A DNA stretch of 64,000 nt from Micromonospora chokoriensis (GCF_000718555.1 NZ_JOAN01000001.1:372001-436000); one strand, 5' to 3'. Counted from the stretch's first letter, positions 44,938 through 54,766 are shown. Translations and numbers: made by a program. Notes: generated by a model from the sequence alone, not told the origin.

Positions 44938-46383
44938 ATGACTGGCAACTTCAGCGATTTCAAGGTGGCGGATCTGTCGTTGGCGGCCTTCGGGCGTAAG
45001 GAGATCGAGCTTGCCGAGCACGAGATGCCGGGTTTGATGTCGATCCGGCGGGAGTTCGCCCAGCGGCAGCCGTTGCAGGGCGCACGGATCACCGGCTCGT
45101 TGCACATGACGATTCAGACGGCGGTGTTGATCGAGACGCTGGTGGCGCTCGGCGCGCAGGTCCGGTGGGCGTCCTGCAACATCTTCTCCACCCAGGACCA
45201 CGCGGCGGCGGCGATCGCGGTCGGCCCGACCGGCACCCCGGAGGCCCCGGCGGGTCTCCCGGTCTACGCCTGGAAGGGCGAGTCCCTCGACGAGTACTGG
45301 TGGTGCACCGAGCAGGTGCTGCTCTGGCCGGACGGGCAAGGTCCGAACATGATCCTCGACGATGGTGGGGACGCCACGCTGCTTGTGCACAAGGGTGCCG
45401 AGTTCGAGGCGATCGGGGCGGTCCCGTCACCCGAGAGCGCGGACTCGGAGGAGTATGCGGTCATCCTCGGTGTGCTGACGCGGTCGCTGCGGGAGGACAA
45501 CCGCCGCTGGACGCGGGTCGCCGCCGGGATCAAGGGGGTGACCGAGGAGACCACGACGGGCGTGCACCGGCTGTACGAGATGCAGCAGGCGGGGAGCCTG
45601 CTGTTCCCGGCGATCAACGTGAACGACTCGGTGACCAAGAGCAAGTTCGACAACAAGTACGGCTGCCGGCACTCGCTGATCGACGGGATCAACCGGGCCA
45701 CCGATGTGCTGATCGGCGGGAAGGTCGCCGTCGTGTTCGGCTACGGCGACGTCGGCAAGGGCTGCGCCGAGAGTCTGCGTGGTCAGGGTGCGCGGGTCAT
45801 CGTGACCGAGGTGGACCCGATCTGTGCCCTCCAGGCGGCGATGGACGGCTACCAGGTCGCGACGATCGACGACGTGGTCGAGCAGGCGGACATCTTCATC
45901 ACCGCCACCGGCTGCTTCAGCGTGATCACCAACGAGCACATGGCCCGGATGAAGCACCAGGCGATCGTGGGGAACATCGGTCACTTCGACAACGAGATCG
46001 ACATGGCGGGTCTCGCGAAACGCGGGGACGTCGAGAGGATCAACGTGAAGCCGCAGGTGGACGAGTGGCGGTTCGCGGACGGTCACTCGATCATCGTGCT
46101 GTCGGAGGGTCGGTTGTTGAACCTGGGTAACGCCACCGGGCATCCGAGCTTCGTGATGTCGAACAGCTTCGCCAACCAGACCATCGCCCAGATCGAGTTG
46201 TTCACCAGCACCGACGAGTACCCGGTCGGTGTCTACACCCTCCCCAAACACCTGGACGAGAAGGTCGCCCGACTCCACCTCGCCGCCCTGGGTGTGCGCC
46301 TCAGCGAGTTGACCAAGGAACAGGCCAACTACCTCGGCGTCCCGGTCGAGGGGCCCTACAAGCCCGACCACTACCGCTACTGA
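44938..46383 (+). CDS. ahcY: S-adenosylhomocysteine hydrolase
   Basis: A 481-residue NAD-dependent enzyme that splits S-adenosylhomocysteine, the inhibitory by-product of methyltransfer, into adenosine and homocysteine. Signatures are [16 protein letters not shown], the catalytic region [15 protein letters not shown], the NAD loop [13 protein letters not shown] and the C-terminal tail KPDHYRY. ATG 44938 follows GGGGAGGG. It is full length and highly conserved. Its place directly behind the polyketide genes suggests service to the methyltransferases. Confidence 0.96.
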   Translation: MTGNFSDFKVADLSLAAFGRKEIELAEHEMPGLMSIRREFAQRQPLQGARITGSLHMTIQTAVLIETLVALGAQVRWASCNIFSTQDHAAAAIAVGPTGTPEAPAGLPVYAWKGESLDEYWWCTEQVLLWPDGQGPNMILDDGGDATLLVHKGAEFEAIGAVPSPESADSEEYAVILGVLTRSLREDNRRWTRVAAGIKGVTEETTTGVHRLYEMQQAGSLLFPAINVNDSVTKSKFDNKYGCRHSLIDGINRATDVLIGGKVAVVFGYGDVGKGCAESLRGQGARVIVTEVDPICALQAAMDGYQVATIDDVVEQADIFITATGCFSVITNEHMARMKHQAIVGNIGHFDNEIDMAGLAKRGDVERINVKPQVDEWRFADGHSIIVLSEGRLLNLGNATGHPSFVMSNSFANQTIAQIELFTSTDEYPVGVYTLPKHLDEKVARLHLAALGVRLSELTKEQANYLGVPVEGPYKPDHYRY

Positions 46384-46398
46384 GAGGGTGCGTCCCGT

Positions 46399-47415
46399 AT
46401 GATCGCCGTTTCTGGTTCGATCGCGACCGACCATCTGATGCGCTTTCCGGGGCGGTTCGCCGAGCAACTCATCGCCGGCAGCCTCGACGCCGTCTCGCTC
46501 TCGTTCCTCGTCGACGACCTGGTCGTCCGGCGCGGCGGGGTCGCGGCCAACATCGCCTTCGGGCTCGCTCAACTCGGGCACCGGCCGGTGCTGCTCGGCG
46601 CGGTCGGCGGCGACTTCGGCGACTACCGTAGCTGGCTGGAGCGTAACGGGGTCGACTGCTCGGAGGTGCAGGTCAGCTCCATCGCACACACCGCACGGTT
46701 CATCTGCACCACCGACACCGACCTCTGCCAGATCGCGTCGTTCTACCCCGGGGCGATGGGCGAGCCCGACCGGATCAGCCTCGACGGTGTCGCCGCGCGC
46801 GCCGGTGGGCTCGGGCTCGTCATCGTCGCCGCGGAGAACCCGGACACCATGCTGGCCCGTGCCGCCGCCTGCCGCCGACTGGGCCTGCCCTTCGCCGCCG
46901 ACCCGTCGCAGCAATTGGCCCGGATGCCGTCGGCCGACATCGAGGCGATGATCAGTGGCGCTCGCTACCTGTTGACGAACGAATACGAGGCGGCGCTGCT
47001 GGAATCGAAGACCGGGCTGAGCGAAGACGACATCCTGCGCCGCGTGGGCGTGCGGGTCGTGACCCTGGGCGCCAATGGGGTACGGATCACCGGGCCGGAC
47101 GGCGACTTCCAGGTGCCGGCGGCGCGGGTGGGCCGCATCGTCGACCCGACCGGCGTCGGTGACGGCTTCCGGGCCGGCTTCTTCGCCGCGCTCGCCGCCG
47201 ACCTGCCCGTCGAGCGCGCGGCACAGGTGGGCTGTGTACTGGCCGCGCACGTGCTGGAGGTCGAAGGCCCGCAGGATTACACAGTCGACGCCGAGGTCTT
47301 CGAGCGCCGCCTCGCCGAGTCGTACGGCAGCCATGTCGCGGTCGATGTGCGGGCGTTGGGGCCCGGTCTGCAGGGCACTGCGGCGCAGCGAGCCCGAGCA
47401 AGCGCCCGGGGATGA
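46399..47415 (+). CDS. PfkB-family sugar kinase, probable adenosine kinase
   Basis: A 338-residue kinase of the ribokinase fold. The start MIAVSGSIATDHLMRFPGRF, the GGVAANIAFGLAQLG substrate motif and the anion hole/catalytic signature DPTGVGDGFRAGFF fit actinobacterial adenosine kinases. It begins 15 bases after the hydrolase stop and would remove the adenosine made there, pulling the reversible hydrolysis forward. The assignment as adenosine kinase rests on motif and context; another nucleoside or sugar substrate is possible. Confidence 0.85.
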   Translation: MIAVSGSIATDHLMRFPGRFAEQLIAGSLDAVSLSFLVDDLVVRRGGVAANIAFGLAQLGHRPVLLGAVGGDFGDYRSWLERNGVDCSEVQVSSIAHTARFICTTDTDLCQIASFYPGAMGEPDRISLDGVAARAGGLGLVIVAAENPDTMLARAAACRRLGLPFAADPSQQLARMPSADIEAMISGARYLLTNEYEAALLESKTGLSEDDILRRVGVRVVTLGANGVRITGPDGDFQVPAARVGRIVDPTGVGDGFRAGFFAALAADLPVERAAQVGCVLAAHVLEVEGPQDYTVDAEVFERRLAESYGSHVAVDVRALGPGLQGTAAQRARASARG

Positions 47416-47432
47416 TCGGCTAGCCTGCACGG

Positions 47433-48359
47433 GTGCGTACACCGCTTCCGGCCGCGAGTTCAACTCGCCGAGGACTGATCGCCGCGGCGGCGACGCTGGC
47501 GCTGCTGGGGTCGGGGGCGTGCGCTGACGCCGAGCCGAAATCCGAACCGCAGCGAGGGCCCGATCCGGAGGTCCTGATCGACGAACTGGTCGCGGGCCTC
47601 TCCCGGGACAAGCCGTACCGCGACCCGGACACGGGGGAACGGGCGGCGGCCCGGCGGGCAGCGCGATCGCTGGTCACCGGTCCGAACGCCGGCACCGACC
47701 TGGATCAGGTCTTCAACGACCTCGGCTTCCAGGCGCACCGTGGGGCAGACCCGGCGACCGGCCGGCCGTTCGACCTCTACCTCGCCACGGGCTCCGACGA
47801 CCGTTCCTGGGGTGCCGTGCTGGTGGACCGGAGTGCGACCCCGCGTGCGGTGATCGAGGTGCCGCACCCCGGCTTCGACATCAACACCGAGAAGCTTGGG
47901 CTGGCGTTGCACCGGAAGGTGCCGGCAAGCGTGCTGCTGATCGCCGGGGCCCACCGACAGGCCGCCGACGGCGACGCGGACGTTGCCCACAACGACAAGT
48001 CGCTGTTCCACGCCCTGGCGGCCGAGTTCGCCAACAACGGCCTCGATCAGATCCAACTGCACGGCTTTGCCGACCGGAACCTGCCCGCGTCCGACGCGGT
48101 GGTGTCGACCGGTTCGGCTTCGGTGACCCCGGTGGCCCGCCGGATCGCGGACGGCCTCTCCGCTGCCGGGCTGGACGCCTGCCGGGCGTGGGTGAAACGG
48201 TGCGGCCAACTCGAGGGCAAGACCAACGAGCAGGGCCGCGCCGCAGCGGCACTGGGGTCCGTCTTCATCCATCTGGAGCTGAGCTGGTCGATCCGGCGGG
48301 ACGCGGAGGCCCGTAACCGTGTCGTGACGGTGCTCGCGGAGCAGCTCGTCGTGGCCTGA
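47433..48359 (+). CDS. Lipoprotein of unknown function beside the poly-glutamate genes
   Basis: A 308-residue protein with a lipoprotein signal (LIAAAATLALLGSGAC, lipobox cysteine at about residue 29). The exported part contains VIEVPHPGFDINTEKLGLAL, with a histidine and glutamate eight apart, then AGAHRQA and IQLHGFADRNL; conserved-looking H/E/H residues suggest a metal hydrolase, with slight resemblance to N-formylglutamate or gamma-glutamyl hydrolases. That reading is weak. It converges on the NlpC/P60 gene with two bases between stops, and its neighbours make poly-gamma-glutamate, so polymer trimming is a possibility. The GTG start is the first in frame. Confidence 0.6.
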   Translation: MRTPLPAASSTRRGLIAAAATLALLGSGACADAEPKSEPQRGPDPEVLIDELVAGLSRDKPYRDPDTGERAAARRAARSLVTGPNAGTDLDQVFNDLGFQAHRGADPATGRPFDLYLATGSDDRSWGAVLVDRSATPRAVIEVPHPGFDINTEKLGLALHRKVPASVLLIAGAHRQAADGDADVAHNDKSLFHALAAEFANNGLDQIQLHGFADRNLPASDAVVSTGSASVTPVARRIADGLSAAGLDACRAWVKRCGQLEGKTNEQGRAAAALGSVFIHLELSWSIRRDAEARNRVVTVLAEQLVVA

Positions 48360-48361
48360 GG

Positions 48362-49408
48362 TCAGATCCGGCGGGCGGTCCGCCAGCGCAGGGCCCAGTA
48401 GCCGGTGCCGTCCAGGATGGACTCGCCACCCAGGTCACCCATGGTTGGGCCGTTGGCGGTCGTACGGCTGGAGATGAACCGGTGGTGTCCCCGGTCGTCC
48501 ACACCGAGGTACATGCCGGAGTGCTCGATGTTTGCGCCCTGCACCGGCCCGGCGTTGAAGAACAGCAGGTCACCGGGGAGCAGCCGATCCAGGTCCCGGG
48601 CTCGCTCGCCGGTGTTCGGCATCAGCAGGGCCCCTGGTCCGACCGAGGCCATCGCGGTCGCCCGCCGGGGCAGGCCGGGGCCGGCGGTGTTGGTGCCACG
48701 CAACGGATAGCCCATCCGGTAGCCGTAGACCATGCGCAGGAAACCTGAGCAGTCCAGGCTGCGGATGTGCGACGCCGTCGGCTTCTCCTTCTTGTCGGGG
48801 AACTCCCAGGACACCCCGAGGTAGTCGTAGAAGTCGGAGTTCTCCGCGCGACCGTCCGGGTCACTGTCGGAGAGCGGCCCGAAGGCAGCGTCGCCGGAAT
48901 ACTGCCGGCCCTTCGCGTCCTTCTTCGGCACGGCGACGTAGGTGTACTCCCGGGCCACCGCCAGCACGTCCGGCGAGCGGTCGGTGCGAGCCTTGGCGAA
49001 CCAGTCGGTGAACCACTTCTCCTTCTCGGCGCCGGCCCGCCACTCCCGGGGGGCGAGTCGCACCCAGAACTCGGCAGGCACCTTGGCCTTGGTGAACCGC
49101 GCCTCGGCAAAGGTCCGCTGCGGGCCGACGATGTGCACCGTACGGGCGCCGTCGGTCATGATCGCGACGGTCTTTCCCTTGGCATCGAGCATCTGCGTCC
49201 GGTCCGGCGCGGTAGACCGTCGGTAGCTGTAGCCGGACGCAGTCGGCGCGGCTGCCTGCGCGGCCTGCGTGCCGAGGCTCAGCTCGATCGGGTCCGCCGC
49301 GGTGTGCCGGACAACGACGTAGGTGAAGGTGCTGCCACCAGTCAGCAACGCGAAGGCGGCGACGGTCATCAGCAGGGCGCGGCCGCGGGAGTAAGTCCGG
49401 TAGTTCAT
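48362..49408 (-). CDS. NlpC/P60-like exported cysteine hydrolase
   Basis: A 348-residue protein with an N-terminal signal anchor (LLMTVAAFALLTGGSTFTYVVV). The C-terminal half is an NlpC/P60 fold with Cys in RSLDCSGFLRMVYG, His in ANIEHSGMYLG and a third polar residue in HRFISSR, giving the Cys-His-His triad. Such enzymes cut gamma-D-glutamyl bonds; the Bacillus polyglutamate hydrolase PgdS belongs here. It is the last gene of the leftward capsule operon, 25 bases after CapC, so it may trim or release poly-gamma-glutamate. A cell-wall peptidase role remains possible. Confidence 0.8.
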   Translation of the reverse strand: MNYRTYSRGRALLMTVAAFALLTGGSTFTYVVVRHTAADPIELSLGTQAAQAAAPTASGYSYRRSTAPDRTQMLDAKGKTVAIMTDGARTVHIVGPQRTFAEARFTKAKVPAEFWVRLAPREWRAGAEKEKWFTDWFAKARTDRSPDVLAVAREYTYVAVPKKDAKGRQYSGDAAFGPLSDSDPDGRAENSDFYDYLGVSWEFPDKKEKPTASHIRSLDCSGFLRMVYGYRMGYPLRGTNTAGPGLPRRATAMASVGPGALLMPNTGERARDLDRLLPGDLLFFNAGPVQGANIEHSGMYLGVDDRGHHRFISSRTTANGPTMGDLGGESILDGTGYWALRWRTARRI

Positions 49409-49433
49409 GCCTGTCCCTCGTCGGTCTCTGGAC

Positions 49434-49919
49434 TCAGGTGACCGGCACGAAGCCGGCCACGACGCCGCTGAACGCCACGCCGTAGGTGATGACGGTGACC
49501 ATGACGGTGGCCAGCACGGTCGCCTTCGGCGGCTGCCGCACGAGCTGGTAGGCGATCAGTCCCGGCGCCACGAAGCCCAGGGTCTGGTGCGCGAAGAGCA
49601 GCGGCAGGTCGCGTTGGACGAGCACGAACAGCGTCATCTGGAGGAGGACGCTGAGCAGGACGATCGCGGCGAAGAGGCGCTTGCCGTAGAGGATCACGAC
49701 GCGCTGCATCAGCCGGGTGAGGGCGTACGTGACGACCGTCATCACCACGATCACTGCGGCCTGGAGCGGGTCCTCGATCAGCGCGAGCGCGATCCAGCCT
49801 GGCGTGATCATCCCGCCGGGCGAGAGGTTGGTGGTCAGATAGCAGAGCAGCGCGAAGACAAGACCGATGCCGAGGCATGCGGTGGCGAGCTGGGCACTGA
49901 GTTCTCCTCCGAATGTCAC
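49434..49919 (-). CDS. PgsC/CapC-like membrane subunit of poly-gamma-glutamate synthase
   Basis: A 161-residue protein with four to five membrane segments. The motif TTNLSPGGMITPGWIAL near residue 30 corresponds to the conserved P-G-G-x-(I/V)-x-P-G-Y stretch of CapC/PgsC, and length is close to the Bacillus subunit of about 150. It is expected to pair with CapB in the membrane to make and pass the polymer. The GTG start overlaps the CapB stop (GTGA). Confidence 0.85.
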   Translation of the reverse strand: MTFGGELSAQLATACLGIGLVFALLCYLTTNLSPGGMITPGWIALALIEDPLQAAVIVVMTVVTYALTRLMQRVVILYGKRLFAAIVLLSVLLQMTLFVLVQRDLPLLFAHQTLGFVAPGLIAYQLVRQPPKATVLATVMVTVITYGVAFSGVVAGFVPVT

Positions 49920-51193
49920 CGGTGGGTCCTTCCCAGGAACACGGTCTTGCCGTCCACGTCGAAATTGCGCGCGGTCGGCGGACGGAGCATCGATTCGGCG
50001 CGGGTGCGGTCCTGCGGTTCCCAGCTCGGCAGGGCGGCCAGCTCGTGCAGCAGCACCTCGCCCTGCCCGTGGATGTTCCCGACGGCGACGATGGAGGCAT
50101 CCTCTGCGGTTACCGCCATCACCTCGCTGATCAGCCGTTCCGGCGAGAGCTTGCCACCCAGGTCGACCACCCGGCTCTGTAGCTCGGCGGGCACGTTGAC
50201 CCGGGCGCTGCGGGTCATCTCACCGATCAGCACGATGCGTTGCGGCTGTACCCGGCCGGCGAGCGTACCCATCTGCCCGTTCCGCTCCATCCGGTCCGGT
50301 CGACAGTTGATCACCATGGTCAACGGCTGGCTGATCAGCCGTTGCTTCTCGAGTTGCTCGATGTTCATGTACGTCGACTCCGGGTCGTTGGCGGCGAAGA
50401 TGTTGGCGAACCGGACCCGCTTGCTGCCGTGCAGGACCCGGGCCACCGAGAGCACTCCCGGATCGGGTGGGGCCGACCACATGCCGGTGAGTGCGCTGTG
50501 CCGGTCGACGCCGAGTTGCTCGGCGACGGCGAGCGCGATGGCCACGTTCTCCTTGAAGGTGATCCAGCCGAAGCCCGCCATCTCCTGGTCGGTCACCGAC
50601 TCGGGGTCGACCGCGATCAGTTCGCACTTCCGCTTGGCTGCCTCCTGCTGCAGGATCGCCAACCGGTCCTTCTCCGCGGTGATGCAGATGCCGCCCTCGG
50701 GCATCGACCGGCTCAGCGACCGAGCCACGTCGTCGAGAGTCGGCCCCATCTCCGCGAGGTGGTCCTCACGGACGTTGCAGAGCACCCCGATGGTGGACCG
50801 GATGAGCTTGCTCTGGTTGATCTCCTGCAACGCCGGCATGACCGCCATGCACTCGATGACCAGCGCATCCGGGTGGTAGACGGCGGCCCGCCGAACGATG
50901 CCGATCTGCTCGACCACATTGGCGATGCCGAACTTGCGGTGCACCGGCTCCTCGCTGGCGTCCGGGAAGATGAATCGTGCGGCGGTGCCGGTGGTCTTGG
51001 CCACCACGACCTCGCCGCCGCCGCGCAGCGCGCCCGCGCAGAGTCGGGTGATCGAGCTCTTGCCACGGATGCCGTTGACCAGCACGCGGTGCGGGATGGT
51101 GTTGAGGTTGCGGTTGTGATTCCGCTGTTCGATCACGCCGGCTACCACGAGCGCGAGGCAGCAGAGGCTGTAGACGGTGTACAGGTAGAACAT
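49916..51193 (-). CDS. PgsB/CapB-like poly-gamma-glutamate ligase
   Basis: A 425-residue amide ligase of the Mur-ligase-like CapB family. A membrane segment (residues 3-20) precedes the ATP-binding loop VNGIRGKSSITR with GIRGKS at 41-46, followed by KTTGTAARF, ECMAVMPALQ and NVREDHLAEMG, all typical. It activates the gamma-carboxylate of glutamate with ATP and adds units to the chain. ATG 51193 lies two bases after the stop of the upstream gene. With CapC and CapA it completes the polymer synthase. Confidence 0.92.
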   Translation of the reverse strand: MFYLYTVYSLCCLALVVAGVIEQRNHNRNLNTIPHRVLVNGIRGKSSITRLCAGALRGGGEVVVAKTTGTAARFIFPDASEEPVHRKFGIANVVEQIGIVRRAAVYHPDALVIECMAVMPALQEINQSKLIRSTIGVLCNVREDHLAEMGPTLDDVARSLSRSMPEGGICITAEKDRLAILQQEAAKRKCELIAVDPESVTDQEMAGFGWITFKENVAIALAVAEQLGVDRHSALTGMWSAPPDPGVLSVARVLHGSKRVRFANIFAANDPESTYMNIEQLEKQRLISQPLTMVINCRPDRMERNGQMGTLAGRVQPQRIVLIGEMTRSARVNVPAELQSRVVDLGGKLSPERLISEVMAVTAEDASIVAVGNIHGQGEVLLHELAALPSWEPQDRTRAESMLRPPTARNFDVDGKTVFLGRTHR

Positions 51194-51195
51194 GC

Positions 51196-53400
51196 TCAGC
51201 CTTTCGTCGCCCGGCTGCGAGTCTCGGCCGCGTGCCGGACTCGTGCGAGGACGGTGGTCCGGTCGGCTCCCGCGCCGCGCATCCGCAGCGCACCACCGAA
51301 CCGGGCGGACCCGGTGTGCCGGACCTGGCGACAGATCTCCAGGCACATCGCTATCGCGCCGATGTCGTCGTGACGCTGCGGCGGAACGGGCAGCTCCACG
51401 GTCCCATCGCTCATCTGCTCGGCGAAGGAACTCAACCTCCGCAACGGCCGGACGAAGATGTAGAGCTGCCAGACGTGGGTGAGCAGGGCGATGCCCACCA
51501 CGGCACCGGCCACCAGCAAGGTCCAGCGCCGCTCGACCATCGCCGGTAGGCGCAACCCAGCGACGTCCTGCTCCAGCACGACCGCCCACTCGAGGTGGGC
51601 GACAGTCGCCGGCACGGTCAGGCCGGAGGCGGCGACCAGCGCGGGGGCGCCGTCCTCGGTGGTCGACCGGCCAACCGTGCTGCCTGGCAGCACCTCGACG
51701 GCGATCTTCCGGGCCACCTCGCCCTGAAGCGGCTGGAATGCCCGGAAGCCCTCTGAATCCAGAATCGTCCGCAGCTCGGCGTCGACGACCCGGACCCGAC
51801 CTTCGACCCGACGGACCAGTCCGAGCAGACGGTCAGGGTCGAACTCGCCAATCACCGCGTGGCCGTCTGCGAGCTGGTTGAAGGCGTACACCAGGGGCAA
51901 CCGGTCGGCCGTGTCGTCGAGGTGGATGCCGACCTCGCCGGGCAGTGGCGCGACGGTCCGCAGCGGGTCCCGACCGGCGCCGGCCACCATCTTCCCGTCC
52001 CGGTCGACCAGGTACAACGCCCGGAGCCGCTGCTCGTCGGCGAGCTCCCGGCCGAGCGTCCGATCGGCCTGCCCGAGGTCGTTCGCGGTCACCCCCTGCG
52101 AGACCCGGGAGACAGTAGCCAAGCCGTCGTCCAGCAGGTGCCCCAGGGCGTTGCTGGCGTCCTCGGCACGGCTCTCCTCGTCCCGCACCAACTGCACGGG
52201 AATGACCGGATCGGAGACCTGCAACGCGAGCGCTGCGGCCGCCGCCGGCCAAAGCATCGCGACCACCACGGCGACGGTCAGGCCCTGCAGGACGGTTGGC
52301 CGCCAACGCCGGTCCGGCGGGTACTGGTCGCCTGAGGTCAGGGCCAACGCCCGCGCGATCCGGTGCGCCTCGCGGATGCGCATCGGCGCGCGTTGCCGCG
52401 TCATCGCGCCACAGGCATCGGCCTTGGCCTGATCCAGCAGCGCCCGGACTGGCCGGACCAGCGACTTTCGCATGAGCAGGAAGCTGAGCAGCGTCACGAC
52501 CAGCAGACTCAGCCCGAGCAGCGCCCCCTTGGTGCCCGAGGTCCCCGCGCTCATCTCCGCGGCGAGCAGGGAGACGACCACGAGCCCGGTTTCACCCACC
52601 GGCGCGGACGACACCACCAACCTGCGGTCCGACCACTCCTTGACCACCACCTCACGGCTCTGCCGCGAGTCGGAGCCGGCCAGGCCGGCAAAGACCGTCG
52701 GCAGGTGCACGGTGTCGACCGCATTGACCCCCTGCATCAGGCTGCTCTTGCCGTCGGGGGCGATCATGTGGATGCCCTGCCCGGCGTCCGGGTTGAGTCG
52801 TAGGTTCCGCATGGTGACCGGCTGGATCGCGAGCACCGCCCGGGTGTCGTCCAGCGCGACGGAATAGACCAGTTCGGGGCCGTCCGCCGTGGTGACGGCG
52901 ATCGTCTTGTCCACCACCAGCACCGGCGGCAGCAGGTCGATCGGCAGTGCCGCGCCCTTGGCCGCGAGAGGTCGTCGGGAGGCGGTCTCCACGATGACGG
53001 CGCCGGTGAAGCCGGAGTCGGCCGCGACCAGACGGGTCAGCAGGTCGGCGTCGGTCGCGGTGCCGCGGCCCTGCACCGTCCGCTCCAGGTCGGTCGCCCG
53101 GCCGCGGGCCTCGACCTGCATGCCGGACGCCAGCTTGGACACGACGTCACGCTGGGAGTCGACGACAGCCGGGAGCACCCCGCGCTGGGCGCTGACCGCG
53201 AACCCGAGGATCGCCATGGCAACCACGAACATCGTGGTCCAGAGATAGACAAGTGAGGGTGCGCTCGTCCCGGCCGGGAACGCCGCCGCCGGCAACTGCT
53301 GGTCCAGCGCCCGTCGCCGCCACGCCAGCAGTTGTTCCTGCTCGTTCGCCGGCCCGGCCGCCGACTGCCACGGCGCGTACTGCGCTGACCTGCCTGACAC
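51196..53400 (-). CDS. Membrane protein with two extracellular sensor modules and two HAMP-like linkers
   Basis: About 734 residues with four membrane segments in two pairs. Each pair brackets a periplasmic-type domain of about 200 residues of the Cache/PDC sort (for example GAVIVETASRRPLAAKG and RALYLVDRDGKMVAGAGR) and is followed by a HAMP-like amphipathic stretch (RKSLVRPVRALLDQAKADA and FVRPLRRLSSFAEQMSDG). No kinase, cyclase or DNA-binding domain follows, so it is not a normal signalling protein. The GTG at 53400 with GGAAGG upstream is preferred to an ATG 34 codons earlier. Sandwiched between CapA and CapB genes, it may regulate or form part of the polymer machine. Confidence 0.75.
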   Translation of the reverse strand: MSGRSAQYAPWQSAAGPANEQEQLLAWRRRALDQQLPAAAFPAGTSAPSLVYLWTTMFVVAMAILGFAVSAQRGVLPAVVDSQRDVVSKLASGMQVEARGRATDLERTVQGRGTATDADLLTRLVAADSGFTGAVIVETASRRPLAAKGAALPIDLLPPVLVVDKTIAVTTADGPELVYSVALDDTRAVLAIQPVTMRNLRLNPDAGQGIHMIAPDGKSSLMQGVNAVDTVHLPTVFAGLAGSDSRQSREVVVKEWSDRRLVVSSAPVGETGLVVVSLLAAEMSAGTSGTKGALLGLSLLVVTLLSFLLMRKSLVRPVRALLDQAKADACGAMTRQRAPMRIREAHRIARALALTSGDQYPPDRRWRPTVLQGLTVAVVVAMLWPAAAAALALQVSDPVIPVQLVRDEESRAEDASNALGHLLDDGLATVSRVSQGVTANDLGQADRTLGRELADEQRLRALYLVDRDGKMVAGAGRDPLRTVAPLPGEVGIHLDDTADRLPLVYAFNQLADGHAVIGEFDPDRLLGLVRRVEGRVRVVDAELRTILDSEGFRAFQPLQGEVARKIAVEVLPGSTVGRSTTEDGAPALVAASGLTVPATVAHLEWAVVLEQDVAGLRLPAMVERRWTLLVAGAVVGIALLTHVWQLYIFVRPLRRLSSFAEQMSDGTVELPVPPQRHDDIGAIAMCLEICRQVRHTGSARFGGALRMRGAGADRTTVLARVRHAAETRSRATKG

Positions 53401-53554
53401 GAAACGACTACCTTCCCGGTGGAACTGCTCGCTGGACCGCGACCCATCCAGCGCGCCAGCCAGGCACGGCCGCCGGCCGCCGCGAATGCTAGCAAGGTGC
53501 ACAACCCGCGAGGTCGGCGTCGGTCTCGACCGTCCGCCGGTCGATGAATGGCCG

Positions 53555-54766
53555 TTACCGGCGGGGCACCCCGCGCACCACCAGGCCCGCCGTGTCAGCT
53601 GCCCTGGTCAACAGGTTGCCCTCGATCCGCTCGACCGCGGCCTCGTAGATCCGGCGTCGCCCGGGGGACAGGGCAGGATCCGCCAACGCCCGCTCTAGAT
53701 CAACCAGACGGATGTTCGGGTTCAGATCAACGAAGGTGGGGATCGCCTCGATGGCTACCACCTTCCACCTTTTCGGCCCGCCCGCCGGACCGAACGTCAC
53801 CCGGGTCATCGCGCCGTCACGGTTGGCGTTGATGGGCTCGGCGTGCCGGGCGATCTGATTGCCCATCCCGTAGACGATCCAGGTGTCGCCGATCCGCTCC
53901 ACCGGCTGCACGACGTGCGCGTGGTGCCCGAAGACGACGTCCACGTCGTCGATCGCGGCGATCTGACGGGCCCAGGTCTGTTGGTCGACGTCCGGCTCGT
54001 GCTCGTACTCGGTGCCCCAGTGCAGGCTGACCACCACGATCTCCGCACCCGCCTCCCGAGCTGCTGCCGCATCCCGCCGGATCGCCGGTACGTCGATCAG
54101 GCTCGACACCCACTCCTTGCCGGCGGGCGGCCGCAGGCCGTTGAAGCTCTTGGTGAAGCTGATGTGCCCGATCTTCACGCCCTTGGCCTGATAGATCTTG
54201 ACGGTGGTGGAGTCACGCTTGGTCCGGTAACTGCCGGTGTGCCCCAGACCCGCCTTGTCCATCGCGTCGAGGGTCCGCTTGACGCCGTCGTACCCCTGGT
54301 CGATGGTGTGGTTCGAGGCGGTGGAGCAACCGTCGTACCCGATGCTCTTGAGGCCCTTGAGCACCTCCTGCGGCACACTGAACTTCGGGAAGCCGATGTA
54401 CGGGCCTCCCGGCGGTGCCAGCGGAGTCTCCAGGTGGCACAGGGCCAGATCCGCGCTGGAAACGGTCTCACTCACCGGCGCCAACATCGGGCCGAAGTCC
54501 AACTTGCCGCCGCCGTCGATCCGGGCCTGGTCCCACAGCTCGGGGTGCAGCAGGATGTCCCCCGCACCGAGCACGGAAACCGTACGGCCGGTGACCGCCA
54601 CCGGGGCGCCCACCGGGCGGGGTGGGTCAGCCGGCGCGGGCGAGTCAGCCGACCAGGGGCCGAGGACGTAGATCGCGCCCACCCCGACTGCCAGTGCGAC
54701 CACGCAACTGAGGATCGCCCGTAGCGTGCCGGAGAGCCCGCCGCTCGGCTGAGAATTACTCGCCAT
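53555..54766 (-). CDS. CapA/PgsA family poly-gamma-glutamate export protein
   Basis: A 403-residue metallophosphatase-like protein anchored by an N-terminal segment (ILSCVVALAVGVGAIYVL). Family motifs are VSVLGAGDILLHPEL, LCHLETPLAPPGGPYIG, CSTASNHTIDQGYDG and VVSLHWGTEYEHEPD with DVVFGHHAHVVQP. CapA/PgsA proteins are needed for transport or anchoring of the polymer. It is the first gene of the leftward operon, followed by a gap of about 150 bases before the sensor-like gene. Confidence 0.9.
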   Translation of the reverse strand: MASNSQPSGGLSGTLRAILSCVVALAVGVGAIYVLGPWSADSPAPADPPRPVGAPVAVTGRTVSVLGAGDILLHPELWDQARIDGGGKLDFGPMLAPVSETVSSADLALCHLETPLAPPGGPYIGFPKFSVPQEVLKGLKSIGYDGCSTASNHTIDQGYDGVKRTLDAMDKAGLGHTGSYRTKRDSTTVKIYQAKGVKIGHISFTKSFNGLRPPAGKEWVSSLIDVPAIRRDAAAAREAGAEIVVVSLHWGTEYEHEPDVDQQTWARQIAAIDDVDVVFGHHAHVVQPVERIGDTWIVYGMGNQIARHAEPINANRDGAMTRVTFGPAGGPKRWKVVAIEAIPTFVDLNPNIRLVDLERALADPALSPGRRRIYEAAVERIEGNLLTRAADTAGLVVRGVPRR

